Part shown: positions 6,770-14,409 of the stretch, one piece after another
Position numbering within the stretch: position 1 is the first letter of the stretch
How the letters are laid out: each line of letters starts with the position of its first letter
From: Nonomuraea sp. NEAU-A123
Lineage (GTDB): Bacteria; Actinomycetota; Actinomycetes; Streptosporangiales; Streptosporangiaceae
Assembly: GCF_018603905.1 (NCBI RefSeq)
Contig: NZ_JAHFZZ010000016.1
Coordinates: 204,228 to 268,227, forward strand
Direction: 5' to 3'
DNA: 64,000 bases
Notes under the pieces: generated by a model
Databases searched by the model: none
Told to the model about the DNA's origin: nothing
What the model saw: only the letters and a program-made list of their open reading frames with translations
Made by a program: the position numbers and the translations under genes

Positions 6770-7390
6770 TCAGGGGTGGTAGCCGGCCTGCTGGAGGACG
6801 GCTGTGAGGTATGTCTTGACGTCGGCGGCGCTTGTTGAGTCGGGGTAGGCGCCGAGGTGGTGCAGTATTGCGCCGGCTAGCACCTGCTGGAGGATGTTCA
6901 GGTCCCTGTCTGGCGGCAGTTGGCCGTTGTCGCGGGCTCGGGTCAGGGTGGCGAGTTCGGCCGAGGCGCGGCGGGCGCTGTGGGAGCTGCGGTACGTCTG
7001 GAGCAGCTCGGGGTAGTCGTCCACGGCGCCGTACAGTCTGCGGAGCATGGAGCGGTTTCGGGGCATGCTCAGATACGTCGCCCAGTCGGTGAGCATTCGG
7101 TCGATGTCCGGCCAGTCGAGGACCTCGGACTCGGGGGCCTGGTGGACCGACTCGATGGCCTGGATCAGTAGGGCGGTCTTGTCGGGGAACCGCCGGTAGA
7201 CGGTGGCTCGGGTCACGCCGGCTCGCTGGGCGACCTGCTCGATGCTGGTCAGGACGGCGCCACGTTCGATCAGCAGGTCTAGCGCGGCGGCGAGGATGGC
7301 CGCGTCCACCTCCTGGCTGCGCGGGCGGCCGGCCGGGCGCTGGGACGGTCCGGGGTGTGCGGGGTGTGCGGGGTGTGCGGTGCCAGTCAT
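6770..7390 (-). CDS. TetR/AcrR-family repressor near the rifampin phosphotransferase-like gene
   Basis: A 206-residue TetR protein. After a His-Pro-Ala repeat tail (MTGTAHPAHPAHPGP) the HTH is EVDAAILAAALDLLIERGAV, SIEQVAQRAGVTRATVYRRF and PDKTALL; the rest is a helical ligand-binding domain. The AHP repeat is encoded by a short tandem repeat (GGTGTGCGG) near 7355-7380. It is divergent from the 7861 gene, and a perfect 21-bp palindrome in between (7793-7813) is the obvious operator candidate. Its ATG overlaps the stop of a small upstream frame. Confidence 0.9.
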   Translation of the reverse strand: MTGTAHPAHPAHPGPSQRPAGRPRSQEVDAAILAAALDLLIERGAVLTSIEQVAQRAGVTRATVYRRFPDKTALLIQAIESVHQAPESEVLDWPDIDRMLTDWATYLSMPRNRSMLRRLYGAVDDYPELLQTYRSSHSARRASAELATLTRARDNGQLPPDRDLNILQQVLAGAILHHLGAYPDSTSAADVKTYLTAVLQQAGYHP

Positions 7391-7587
7391 GTCGACCGCT
7401 CGGGGAGAGCCATGGTTATCCCCTCCGTGCTGACGGCATCGTGGACTGCACCGCCGACACCGCCCGCGACACCGTGCGCGATGCCGCCGACTGCACCGCC
7501 CATGGCACCACTGCCAGCGTCACTGCCGACGCCGAGAACGCCGATGACGCCATCGACGTCGATGGCGCTAACGAAGGTGCGAAACAC
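7387..7587 (-). CDS. Possible Gly/Ala/Val-rich leader protein coupled to tetR
   Basis: A GTG-started frame of 66 codons ends in TGA overlapping the TetR ATG (ATGA). It reads VFRTFVSAIDVDGVIGVLGV, GSDAGSGAMGGAVGGIAHGV, AGGVGGAVHDAVSTEGITMA, LPERST. Third positions favour C and G. The hydrophobic GxxxG-rich core recalls small membrane-active peptides, but I do not recognise a family. TetR itself has a weak ribosome site, so re-initiation from this frame could matter. It may instead be non-coding. Confidence 0.3.
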   Translation of the reverse strand: MFRTFVSAIDVDGVIGVLGVGSDAGSGAMGGAVGGIAHGVAGGVGGAVHDAVSTEGITMALPERST

Positions 7588-7615
7588 GTCCGCATTGTAG
7601 TCATGCGGAGCCGGA

Positions 7616-7758
7616 CCGGCCTGGGTGGCGGGCCTGGGTGGCGGGCCTGGGTGGCGGGCCCGGGTGGCGGGCCTGGGTGGCGGGCCTGGGTGGCGGGCCT
7701 GGGTGGCGGGCCTGGGTGGCGGGCCCGGGTGGCGGGCCCGGGTGGCGGGCCCGGGTGG
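7616..7758. repeat. 13-bp minisatellite, eleven GGGTGG phases
   Basis: The unit GGGTGGCGGGCCT (last base T or C) repeats with exact 13-base phasing from 7623 to 7753. Because 13 is not a multiple of three, all frames stay open with rotating peptide repeats, which is why artefactual proteins appear on both strands. It sits between the tetR unit and the operator of the 7861 gene. Copy number is likely variable between strains. Confidence 0.9.
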
Positions 7759-7792
7759 TGAAGAGGGATGGGTCTTCCGTAAATTCCATTGC

Positions 7793-7813
7793 AATACAGT
7801 ACTGTACTGTATT
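7793..7813. promoter_or_regulatory. Perfect 21-bp palindrome, candidate TetR operator
   Basis: The arms AATACAGTAC and GTACTGTATT are exact complements around one central T. The site lies 48 bases before the ATG at 7861, where a repressor would block transcription. TetR proteins typically bind palindromes of this size, and the nearest regulator is the divergent TetR gene. Confidence 0.7.
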
Positions 7814-7860
7814 TGAAGTAGCTTGAAGCTCTCCACACGAGAGGCAGATGGGATCCAGCG

Positions 7861-10494
7861 ATGAGCGCCTACGTACTCGGCTTCCACGAGATCGACAAAA
7901 CCCAACTCCCCCTGGTCGGCGGAAAGGGCGCCAACCTCGGCGAGCTGTCCGCCATCGACGGCGTTCGCGTGCCGGACGGCTTCTGCGTCACCACCGCGGC
8001 CTACCGGGCAGTCGTGGAGGGAGACCCCACGGTCAGCGCGCTCATCGACGGGCTCGCCGGTCTGCGGGCCGATGACCGCCCGGCCATCGCCGCCGCCGGC
8101 ACCCGCCTTCGTACGGCGATCGAGGCGCTGGCCGTACCAGCGGAAATCGAGCGCGACATCGTCTCCCACCTGGCAGAGCTCGGCGACGTCCCCTGTGCCG
8201 TACGGTCGAGCGCCACCGCCGAGGACCTGCCGTCGAGCTCCTTCGCCGGGCAGCAGGACACCTACCTGAACGTCCGGGGGCCCGAGTCGGTCGTTCACAA
8301 CGTCAGGCGGTGCTGGGCTTCGCTGTTCACCGACCGCGCTGTGGCGTACCGCATCAGGAGCGGCTTCGACCACCGTGCGGTCCAGGTGTCGGTGGTCGTG
8401 CAGCGGATGGTCTTCCCCGAGGCGGCGGGCATCATGTTCACCGCCGACCCGGTCACCTCCAACCGCAGGGTGGTCTCGATCGACGCGGGCTATGGCCTGG
8501 GTGAGGCGCTGGTGTCCGGGCTGGTGAACGCCGACACCTACCGGGTCAGGGCGGGGCGGATCATCGACAAGGTGGTCTCCACGCAGACGATGGAGCTGCG
8601 CGCCTCGGCAGGCGGCGGCACGGAGGAACGGCGGGTGGAGGCCGCGCGGCAGAACGCGCAGACCCTGGCCGACGAGCAGATCCTTCAGTTGGAGACGCTC
8701 GGGCGGCGGATCGAGGCACACTTCGGCCGGCCGCAGGACATCGAGTGGGCCATGGATGACGGCGTGTTCCACGTGCTGCAGAGCCGTCCCATCACCACGC
8801 TGTACCCCGTTCCCGTCCCGGACGACGGCAAGAACCACGTCTACATCTCCTACGGGCACCGGCAGATGATGACCGACGCGTTCACCCCGCTCGGCCTGTC
8901 GTTCTTCCTCCTGCTGGACGAGTGGCTCGGCCGGCCGAAGATGGACGTGGCCGGGAACCGGTTCTACAAGGACATGTCCCACGAGCTCGCCTCGACGTGG
9001 GCCAGGCCGATCACGCTCAAGAGCCTCGGCCAGGTCGACGTGCTGATGGCCAACGCCCTGCGGACCGTGCTGAGCAGGAAGGACTTCATCCGGTCGCTCG
9101 CGCACGGCAAGACCTCGGTGCTGAACTTCGGCAAGGGCGGCCCACTGCCGATGGCCCGCCAGTACCTCAAGCTCTCCCGCGAGGACGATCCCCGCGTCGT
9201 CCCGGAGCTCATCGCGCAGAACGAGGCGTCGGTGGCGCGGCTCCGGGAGACGATCGCCGGGAAGTCCGGTGACGAGGTGTTCGCGTTCATCATCGAGGAC
9301 CACCGCGAGCTGACCGACATCATGTTCGAGCCGCGGAGCGTGGCCGCGGCGTTCCTCGGCATCCAGTCGGTGAACTGGGTCAACAAGCACATGAACGCCT
9401 GGCTGGGCGTCAAGAACGCCGCCGACGCCGTCGGTCAATCGGCCGACCACAACGTCGTGGCGGCGATGGGACTCGACCTGCTGCACGTCTCCGACGTGGT
9501 CCGGCAGTACCCGGACGTCGTCGACCATCTCGGCGAAGGAGGAGCCGAGCGCGACACGTTCTTCAGCGGGCTGTCCGAACGCGACGGCGGCGATGCCGTC
9601 CGTCAGGCCATCGAGGAGTACCTGCACAAGTACGGCATGCACTGTCAGGGGGACATCGACCTCACCAGGACCCGATGGAGCGAGGACCCGACGCTGCTCG
9701 TCCCGCTCATCCTCGGCAACATCAAGAACTTCGCGCCCGGCGAGCGCGAACGCCGGATCGAGCAGGGCCGCGCGGAGGCCGAGCGCACGATGAACGACCT
9801 CCTGGCCAACCTGCGAAGCAGGAGCAAGCGCAAGGCGAAGAAGGCGGCGCGGCAGATGAGCCTGGTGCGCCACTTCATCGGCTACCGGGAGTACTCCAAG
9901 CACGCGTGCCTGCAGCGGTACGGCCTGTACAAGCAGGCGCTCATGGGCGAGGCCAGGAAGCTGGTGGCCCAGGGAGTGATCAAGGACCCGGAGGACGCGT
10001 ACTTCCTGTCCCTGGAGGAGTTCAGGGAGGTGGTCAACACCGGGCGGCTGGACTACGCCGTGATCACCGAGCGGCGGGAGGCGCACGAGTCGTACCAGAA
10101 GCTGACCCCGCCGCGGGTGATCACCTCGGAGGGTGAGGTGATCAACGGCGAGTACGACGCGGGCAGCCGTCCGGAGGGGGCGCTGGCGGGCATCCCGGTG
10201 TCGTCGGGTGTCGTGGAGGGCCGTGCGCGGGTCGTCCTGAGCATGGAGGACGCCGAGGTGGAAGAGGGCGACATCCTGGTCACGGTGTTCACCGACCCGA
10301 GCTGGTCCGCGCTGTTCGTCTCGGTGAAGGGGGTCGTCATGGAGGTCGGCGGCGTGATGACGCACGGCGCGGTGATCGCGCGGGAGTACGGGCTGCCGGC
10401 GGTCGTCGGCGTGGAGGGCGCCACCGAGCGCATCCAGGACGGCCGGCTCATCCGGCTGAACGGAAGCGAGGGCTACGTGGAGCTACTGTCCTGA
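7861..10494 (+). CDS. rph: Rifampin phosphotransferase-like PEP-utilising enzyme
   Basis: At 877 residues it matches the size and order of rifampin phosphotransferases, which move the beta-phosphate of ATP to the C21 hydroxyl of rifamycins through a swivelling histidine domain. Visible parts are the ATP-grasp start LPLVGGKGANLGEL, AVRSSATAEDLPSSSFAGQQ, and IEWAMDDGVFHVLQSRPITT near 295-314. A long middle domain begins YISYGHRQMMTDAFTPLGLS, and the C-terminal swivel domain carries GGVMTHGAVIAREYGLPAVV with catalytic-type His835. PEP synthase is a relative but has a different middle domain and length. Probable resistance gene; expression likely controlled by the TetR palindrome upstream. Confidence 0.82.
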   Translation: MSAYVLGFHEIDKTQLPLVGGKGANLGELSAIDGVRVPDGFCVTTAAYRAVVEGDPTVSALIDGLAGLRADDRPAIAAAGTRLRTAIEALAVPAEIERDIVSHLAELGDVPCAVRSSATAEDLPSSSFAGQQDTYLNVRGPESVVHNVRRCWASLFTDRAVAYRIRSGFDHRAVQVSVVVQRMVFPEAAGIMFTADPVTSNRRVVSIDAGYGLGEALVSGLVNADTYRVRAGRIIDKVVSTQTMELRASAGGGTEERRVEAARQNAQTLADEQILQLETLGRRIEAHFGRPQDIEWAMDDGVFHVLQSRPITTLYPVPVPDDGKNHVYISYGHRQMMTDAFTPLGLSFFLLLDEWLGRPKMDVAGNRFYKDMSHELASTWARPITLKSLGQVDVLMANALRTVLSRKDFIRSLAHGKTSVLNFGKGGPLPMARQYLKLSREDDPRVVPELIAQNEASVARLRETIAGKSGDEVFAFIIEDHRELTDIMFEPRSVAAAFLGIQSVNWVNKHMNAWLGVKNAADAVGQSADHNVVAAMGLDLLHVSDVVRQYPDVVDHLGEGGAERDTFFSGLSERDGGDAVRQAIEEYLHKYGMHCQGDIDLTRTRWSEDPTLLVPLILGNIKNFAPGERERRIEQGRAEAERTMNDLLANLRSRSKRKAKKAARQMSLVRHFIGYREYSKHACLQRYGLYKQALMGEARKLVAQGVIKDPEDAYFLSLEEFREVVNTGRLDYAVITERREAHESYQKLTPPRVITSEGEVINGEYDAGSRPEGALAGIPVSSGVVEGRARVVLSMEDAEVEEGDILVTVFTDPSWSALFVSVKGVVMEVGGVMTHGAVIAREYGLPAVVGVEGATERIQDGRLIRLNGSEGYVELLS

Positions 10495-10533
10495 AAAAGC
10501 GAAAGCGAGGGCTACGTGGAGGTGCTGTCCTGA
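10464..10533 (+). repeat. Duplicated 3' end of the rph-like gene
   Basis: The last 31 bases including the stop (10464-10494) recur 39 bases later (10503-10533) with two mismatches, giving a second EGYVE-LLS-like ending and a second TGA. The shift is exactly 13 codons, so the copy is in frame after the first stop. The second copy is also the antisense 3' end of the YihY gene. Confidence 0.75.
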
Positions 10534-11492
10534 GAAAAACCGTCCTGATCGTCCGTCCGGTCCATCTTCCTGGTGTCACGCGGTTCGACGTACGGCTCCC
10601 GTTCGGGGGACTGGCCGGCCTCGATGGCGCGTTCGCGGGCCAGCTCGGCGTCGAACTCCACGCCGAGCAGCACAGCGATGTTGGTGATCCACAGCCACAC
10701 CAGGAAGACGATGACGCCGGCCAGCGCGGCGTAGGTCTTGCTGTACGACGCGAAGTGGGCCACGTAGAAGCCGAACACGACGGACGCGATGACCCACACC
10801 GCGACGGCCAGCAGACTGCCGGGGGTGATCCACCGGAACCCGGGATGCACGACGTTGGGCGCCGCCCAGTACAGCAGGGCCAGCACCAGCGTCACGACGA
10901 CGACCAGGATCGGCCACTTGGCGATGCCCCACACGGTCAGGGCGGTCTGGCCGATGCCGAGGAACCGGCCCGCCTGGTCGGCGAGCCCGCCGGTGAACAC
11001 GACGGCGACCGCGCCGACCGCCATCAGGAGCACCAGCACGGTGGTGATGGCCAGGCGCAGCGGCAAGGTCTTCCAGACGGGACGGCCTTCCGGCATCTCG
11101 TACACGACGTTCGAGGCCCGTATGAAGGCCCCGACGTAGCCGGAGGCCGACCACAGGGCGATGGCGATACCCATGACGGTGGCGAAGCTCGCGGCGCTCC
11201 GGCCGTTCTGCAAGGACTGCAGGACGGTGTCGATGATCTGCCGCGCGGGCCCCGGAGCCATCGCGCCCAGGTTGTCCACCAGCGGCTGGGTCGCCGACTG
11301 GCCGAACACCCCGAGCAGTGAGACGACCACCAGCAGCGCCGGGAAGATCGACAGGACCGCGTAGTAGGTGAGCGCCGCCGCCCAGTCCATGAGATTGTCG
11401 TCGCCGAACTCCTTGACGGTCCGCTTGAGCACATCCCACCAGGAGCGCTTGGGCAGCTCCGTCGGTCCCTCGGCTACCTCGGCCTGTATCAC
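10512..11492 (-). CDS. YihY/virulence factor BrkB family membrane protein
   Basis: A 326-residue inner-membrane protein with six hydrophobic segments. The family hallmarks are visible: DNLMDWAAALTYYAVLSIFP near residues 31-50, ASGYVGAFIRASNVVYEMPE, WAAPNVVHPGFRWITPGSLL, and SKTYAALAGVIVFLVWLWIT with the NIAVLLGVEFDAELA ending. The family was once called ribonuclease BN in error; its role is unknown, possibly transport. The charged C-terminal tail (MDRTDDQDGFSQDSTST) is partly encoded by the duplicated rph end. Convergent with rph and divergent from a TetR gene. Confidence 0.88.
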   Translation of the reverse strand: MIQAEVAEGPTELPKRSWWDVLKRTVKEFGDDNLMDWAAALTYYAVLSIFPALLVVVSLLGVFGQSATQPLVDNLGAMAPGPARQIIDTVLQSLQNGRSAASFATVMGIAIALWSASGYVGAFIRASNVVYEMPEGRPVWKTLPLRLAITTVLVLLMAVGAVAVVFTGGLADQAGRFLGIGQTALTVWGIAKWPILVVVVTLVLALLYWAAPNVVHPGFRWITPGSLLAVAVWVIASVVFGFYVAHFASYSKTYAALAGVIVFLVWLWITNIAVLLGVEFDAELARERAIEAGQSPEREPYVEPRDTRKMDRTDDQDGFSQDSTST

Positions 11493-11527
11493 GGGGCTGC
11501 GGCTACCCGCGCCTTCCGCCCCTATGC

Positions 11528-11543
11528 CTATACGTACGTATAG
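11528..11543. promoter_or_regulatory. Perfect 16-bp palindrome between YihY and TetR
   Basis: CTATACGTACGTATAG is fully self-complementary and lies 35 bases upstream of the YihY start and 46 bases before the TetR GTG. It is well placed for a TetR dimer to control both divergent genes. GCTATACA near 11570 could be the -10 region of tetR. Confidence 0.65.
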
Positions 11544-11589
11544 TAGACTTCCTGATCAAGTAGCTGGCTATACAAATGGCGGTGACAGC

Positions 11590-12219
11590 GTGACGATCGG
11601 ACCCGACCCCGAAGACCTCACCGCCCGCGCCCGGATCAGAGACGCGGCCCTGCGGCACTTCGGCGAGCACGGGTTCGAGCGGGCCACGATCCGGGGCATC
11701 GCCGAGACCGCCGGCGTCTCCTCCGGGCTGGTACGCCACCACTTCGGCTCCAAAGAGGCGCTGCGCGAGGCCTGCGACGACTACCTGGCCAAGCTGGTCC
11801 GCCGGATCAACGACCAGGTCCGGGCCGACACCCTACCGAGTGACGTCAACTATGTGGCCGTCTCCAGGGCCGCCTTGGGGCCGTACCAACGGTATGTGGC
11901 GCGGGCCCTGGCCGAGGGCCGGGCTGAGATCGTCTTCGACGAGCTCGTGCGGATGAGCGAGGAGTGGATCGAGGAGATCGACCGGGGGCGGCCCGACCCC
12001 TCTCCTGTGCCCCGCAAGGCCCGGGCCGCGGTGGGCACCGCGATGGCGCTGTCGGTCTCGGTCCTTCACCAGCACCTGTCCCGGGCCATGGGCGTCGAGG
12101 TGTACAGCCCGGAGGGCGACCGCCTGCTCGCCCAGGCCCTGATCGACATCTACTCGCATCCCATGCTCAGCCTGGAGGACGCCGCGAAGTATCAGGAAGT
12201 CCTCGATCAGCAGGGCTGA
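11590..12219 (+). CDS. TetR/AcrR-family regulator
   Basis: A 209-residue TetR protein. The HTH spans about residues 10-56: DLTARARIRDAALRHFGEHG, then ATIRGIAETAGVSSGLVRHH and FGSKEALREACDDYL. A helical C-terminal domain ends YSHPMLSLEDAAKYQEVLDQ. I chose GTG 11590, because the frame upstream to 11368 is antisense to the YihY gene and the operator-like palindrome lies just before. The stop overlaps the convergent M28 peptidase by 13 bases. Target genes are probably itself and the divergent YihY gene. Confidence 0.88.
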   Translation: MTIGPDPEDLTARARIRDAALRHFGEHGFERATIRGIAETAGVSSGLVRHHFGSKEALREACDDYLAKLVRRINDQVRADTLPSDVNYVAVSRAALGPYQRYVARALAEGRAEIVFDELVRMSEEWIEEIDRGRPDPSPVPRKARAAVGTAMALSVSVLHQHLSRAMGVEVYSPEGDRLLAQALIDIYSHPMLSLEDAAKYQEVLDQQG

Positions 12220-13505
12220 GGCGACCACCCGGCGGTCCCGGCCACGATACGTATGGCCGCGCGGACCAGCGGCTCCAGCCCCGCCACGTCGATCTTGTCG
12301 AGGGTGTCGGCCGAGTCGAACAAGTACATCGGCGCCGACAGGAAGTGCACGAGCGGCACGCCTTCAGGATGGAAGAACGCCCCGTCGGTGGGCGGCATGG
12401 GCGAGAACGCGTCGGGCGGGAGCACGAAGGACCGGCGCAGGCCCTCCGTCTCCAGCGTCTCGGCGACCAGCTTCTCCAGTCGCGGCATCTGGCTGGTGAA
12501 CCACCATCTGACCTCGGGGTCCGCGGTGGGGACGAGCTCACCGTCCACGGCGTCGCAGCGCAGCGCGGCGTGTTCGAGATGCATTTGGAGCACCACGTCG
12601 GCCAGCAGCGGGCGGTGGCGTTCGATGAACGCCCTCGTGCCCGCCGCATGCGCCATGTGCCCCGAGGTGAACAGGAACATCAGGTTGTGCGGCCGGGCCG
12701 AGACGGGCACCTGAGACCAGTAGCGCGCGGCGGCCAGGACCAGCGCGATGCCGGAGGCGTCCTCGACGGCCGACGCCCACGGCCCGTCGTGGTGGGAGGC
12801 GACGATGACCGTGTGCGGCGAGTCGGCGGGCAGCGTGGCGACCACGTTGTACGTGGTCACGGTGTCGGTGACCGACTGGGCGACCAGCTCGCCCGTGCAG
12901 GGCAGCCGGTCCAGGAGCCGCCGGCCGTCGGCCCCCGACAGCCACAGACCGGGAATCGGCCGTTCGATCGCGTCATAGGGCACGTAGTAGTCGCGCGTCT
13001 CCCACGGCAGCCCGGTCAGCGCCCCGATGAAGCCGGCCGCGCCCGCCTCCAGCGCGGGCTCGACGACCTCCATCATCCGGGGCCCGAACGGGATGGTCTG
13101 GACGAGCGTGTCGAAGACGCCCTCCGGGTCGTAGGCCGAGGTCGCCAGCGTGCTGACGTACGACTGCGGCAGCTCGGTGAAGGCCAGCTCGTCCACCGCG
13201 ATGTCGCCGGGCCCCGCGTCGGCGAGCGGCACGATCCTGGCGCGCAGGCCATCGGTCGGCGCGGTGTGCGGGAGCGGGAACCCGGCCAGCTCCGTGCCGT
13301 CGTCGAGCCGCAGCACCCCGGTGCCGGGCTGCCAGCGGGGCACCTCCACCGGCTCCAGCGCGACCTCAAGCCCGAATTCGGTCAGCCGCTCGGCCAGCCA
13401 CCGCTCGGTCCATATATCGGCCGGATAGCCGGGTCTGCGGATGCCCCGCGACACGACGGTCTCGATCCAGCCGAGCATCTCAGCGGCGGAAGGCACGTGC
13501 TTCAT
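12207..13505 (-). CDS. M28-family zinc peptidase
   Basis: A 432-residue metallopeptidase of the aminopeptidase Y/glutamate carboxypeptidase class. The zinc site is seen in HTVIVASHHDGPWASAVEDA (His-x-Asp and the bridging Glu-Asp) followed by SGIALVLAAARYW. An inserted PA-like region (PGLWLSGADGRRLLDRL) and a late FHPEGVPLVHFLSAPMYLFD complete it. No signal peptide, so likely cytoplasmic. I prefer the ATG at 13505, which leaves 76 bases for a divergent promoter; the ATG at 13559 would leave only 22. Substrate unknown. Confidence 0.82.
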   Translation of the reverse strand: MKHVPSAAEMLGWIETVVSRGIRRPGYPADIWTERWLAERLTEFGLEVALEPVEVPRWQPGTGVLRLDDGTELAGFPLPHTAPTDGLRARIVPLADAGPGDIAVDELAFTELPQSYVSTLATSAYDPEGVFDTLVQTIPFGPRMMEVVEPALEAGAAGFIGALTGLPWETRDYYVPYDAIERPIPGLWLSGADGRRLLDRLPCTGELVAQSVTDTVTTYNVVATLPADSPHTVIVASHHDGPWASAVEDASGIALVLAAARYWSQVPVSARPHNLMFLFTSGHMAHAAGTRAFIERHRPLLADVVLQMHLEHAALRCDAVDGELVPTADPEVRWWFTSQMPRLEKLVAETLETEGLRRSFVLPPDAFSPMPPTDGAFFHPEGVPLVHFLSAPMYLFDSADTLDKIDVAGLEPLVRAAIRIVAGTAGWSPQPC

Positions 13506-13581
13506 GAGCCTGATCCAACCATTGACAGCGGTCCTTTGTGAAGCGACAGTTTCGGTCATCCGTACAACTTGTGGAGGCCGT

Positions 13582-14409
13582 ATGAAGCTTCTCGTGGCCG
13601 TCGTCGTGCTCATGTTAGGGGTTGTGGCCATACCGGCCCAGGCCGCGGACACCATCGAGGCGCACTACAAGGTCGCCGGTCCTTGGGCGGTCGCCACCGC
13701 CGACGCGCCGGGCTACAAGCTCTATTACCCGGCCGACCTCGGCGCCGGGGGTGTCAAGCATCCGATCATCACCTGGGGCAACGGCACGAACGCCGTGCCC
13801 ACGCAGTATCCCGGGCTGCTCAACCAACTCGCCTCCTGGGGCTTCGCCGTGGTCGCCTCGACCGACACCACGACCGGCACCGGATCCGAGATGATCGCCG
13901 CCGCCCAGTATCTGATCGACCGGAACACCGACAGCTCCAGCGTCTTCTACGGCAAGCTCGACGTGACGAAGGTCGGCGCGGTCGGCCACTCCCAGGGCGC
14001 CGGTGGCGCGGTGAACACCGCCACCAAGTCCGGCGGCCTCATCGACACCGTCATCCCCATCGCGCTGCCCGCGCCGATCTGGGTGAGTTCGGGAGACAAG
14101 TTCTACGTCGACCAGCTCACCTGCCCGGTGCTGTTCGTCAGCGGCGCCAACGACACCCTCATCTCTCCCAACTCGGCCCTCCAGACGTACTACGGCCAGG
14201 TCCCCGGCGCCGCGGCGAAGGCGCAGCTCAAGGGTGCCGACCACAACACGATCCAGGGCACCGGCGGCGGCTTCCTCGGTTACGTGACGGCCTGGCTGAT
14301 GTACCAGCTCCAGGGCGACACCTACGCCAGGGGCGCCTTCGTCGGCACCGCTCCGGAGCTCAACACCAACGCCAACTGGCAGAACCAGGTGGAGAAGAAC
14401 CTGCCCTAG
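13582..14409 (+). CDS. Secreted alpha/beta-hydrolase (dienelactone/cutinase-like)
   Basis: A 275-residue protein with a clean Sec signal peptide (KLLVAVVVLMLGVVAIPAQA, cut before ADTIEAHY). The catalytic triad is visible: Ser137 in VGHSQGAGG, Asp191 in VSGANDTLIS and His221 in GADHNTIQG. Short length and fold order resemble dienelactone hydrolase-like and cutinase/polyester-hydrolase-like extracellular esterases. GGAGG precedes the ATG. It ends four bases into the convergent lactonase gene. The natural substrate cannot be read from sequence. Confidence 0.85.
   Translation: MKLLVAVVVLMLGVVAIPAQAADTIEAHYKVAGPWAVATADAPGYKLYYPADLGAGGVKHPIITWGNGTNAVPTQYPGLLNQLASWGFAVVASTDTTTGTGSEMIAAAQYLIDRNTDSSSVFYGKLDVTKVGAVGHSQGAGGAVNTATKSGGLIDTVIPIALPAPIWVSSGDKFYVDQLTCPVLFVSGANDTLISPNSALQTYYGQVPGAAAKAQLKGADHNTIQGTGGGFLGYVTAWLMYQLQGDTYARGAFVGTAPELNTNANWQNQVEKNLP

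Noticed and set aside
7616..7758. CRISPR-like array
   Set aside because: The 13-bp units are directly abutting with no unique spacers and no cas genes nearby.
7387..10365. A 992-residue minus-strand open frame opposite rph
   Set aside because: It is Arg/His/Gly/Val-rich antisense of a clear enzyme gene and includes the 13-bp repeat. Only its last 66 codons next to tetR look possibly coding.
10512..11492. Ribonuclease BN assignment for the YihY protein
   Set aside because: That old name was an error for this membrane family; tRNA-processing activity belongs to an unrelated protein.
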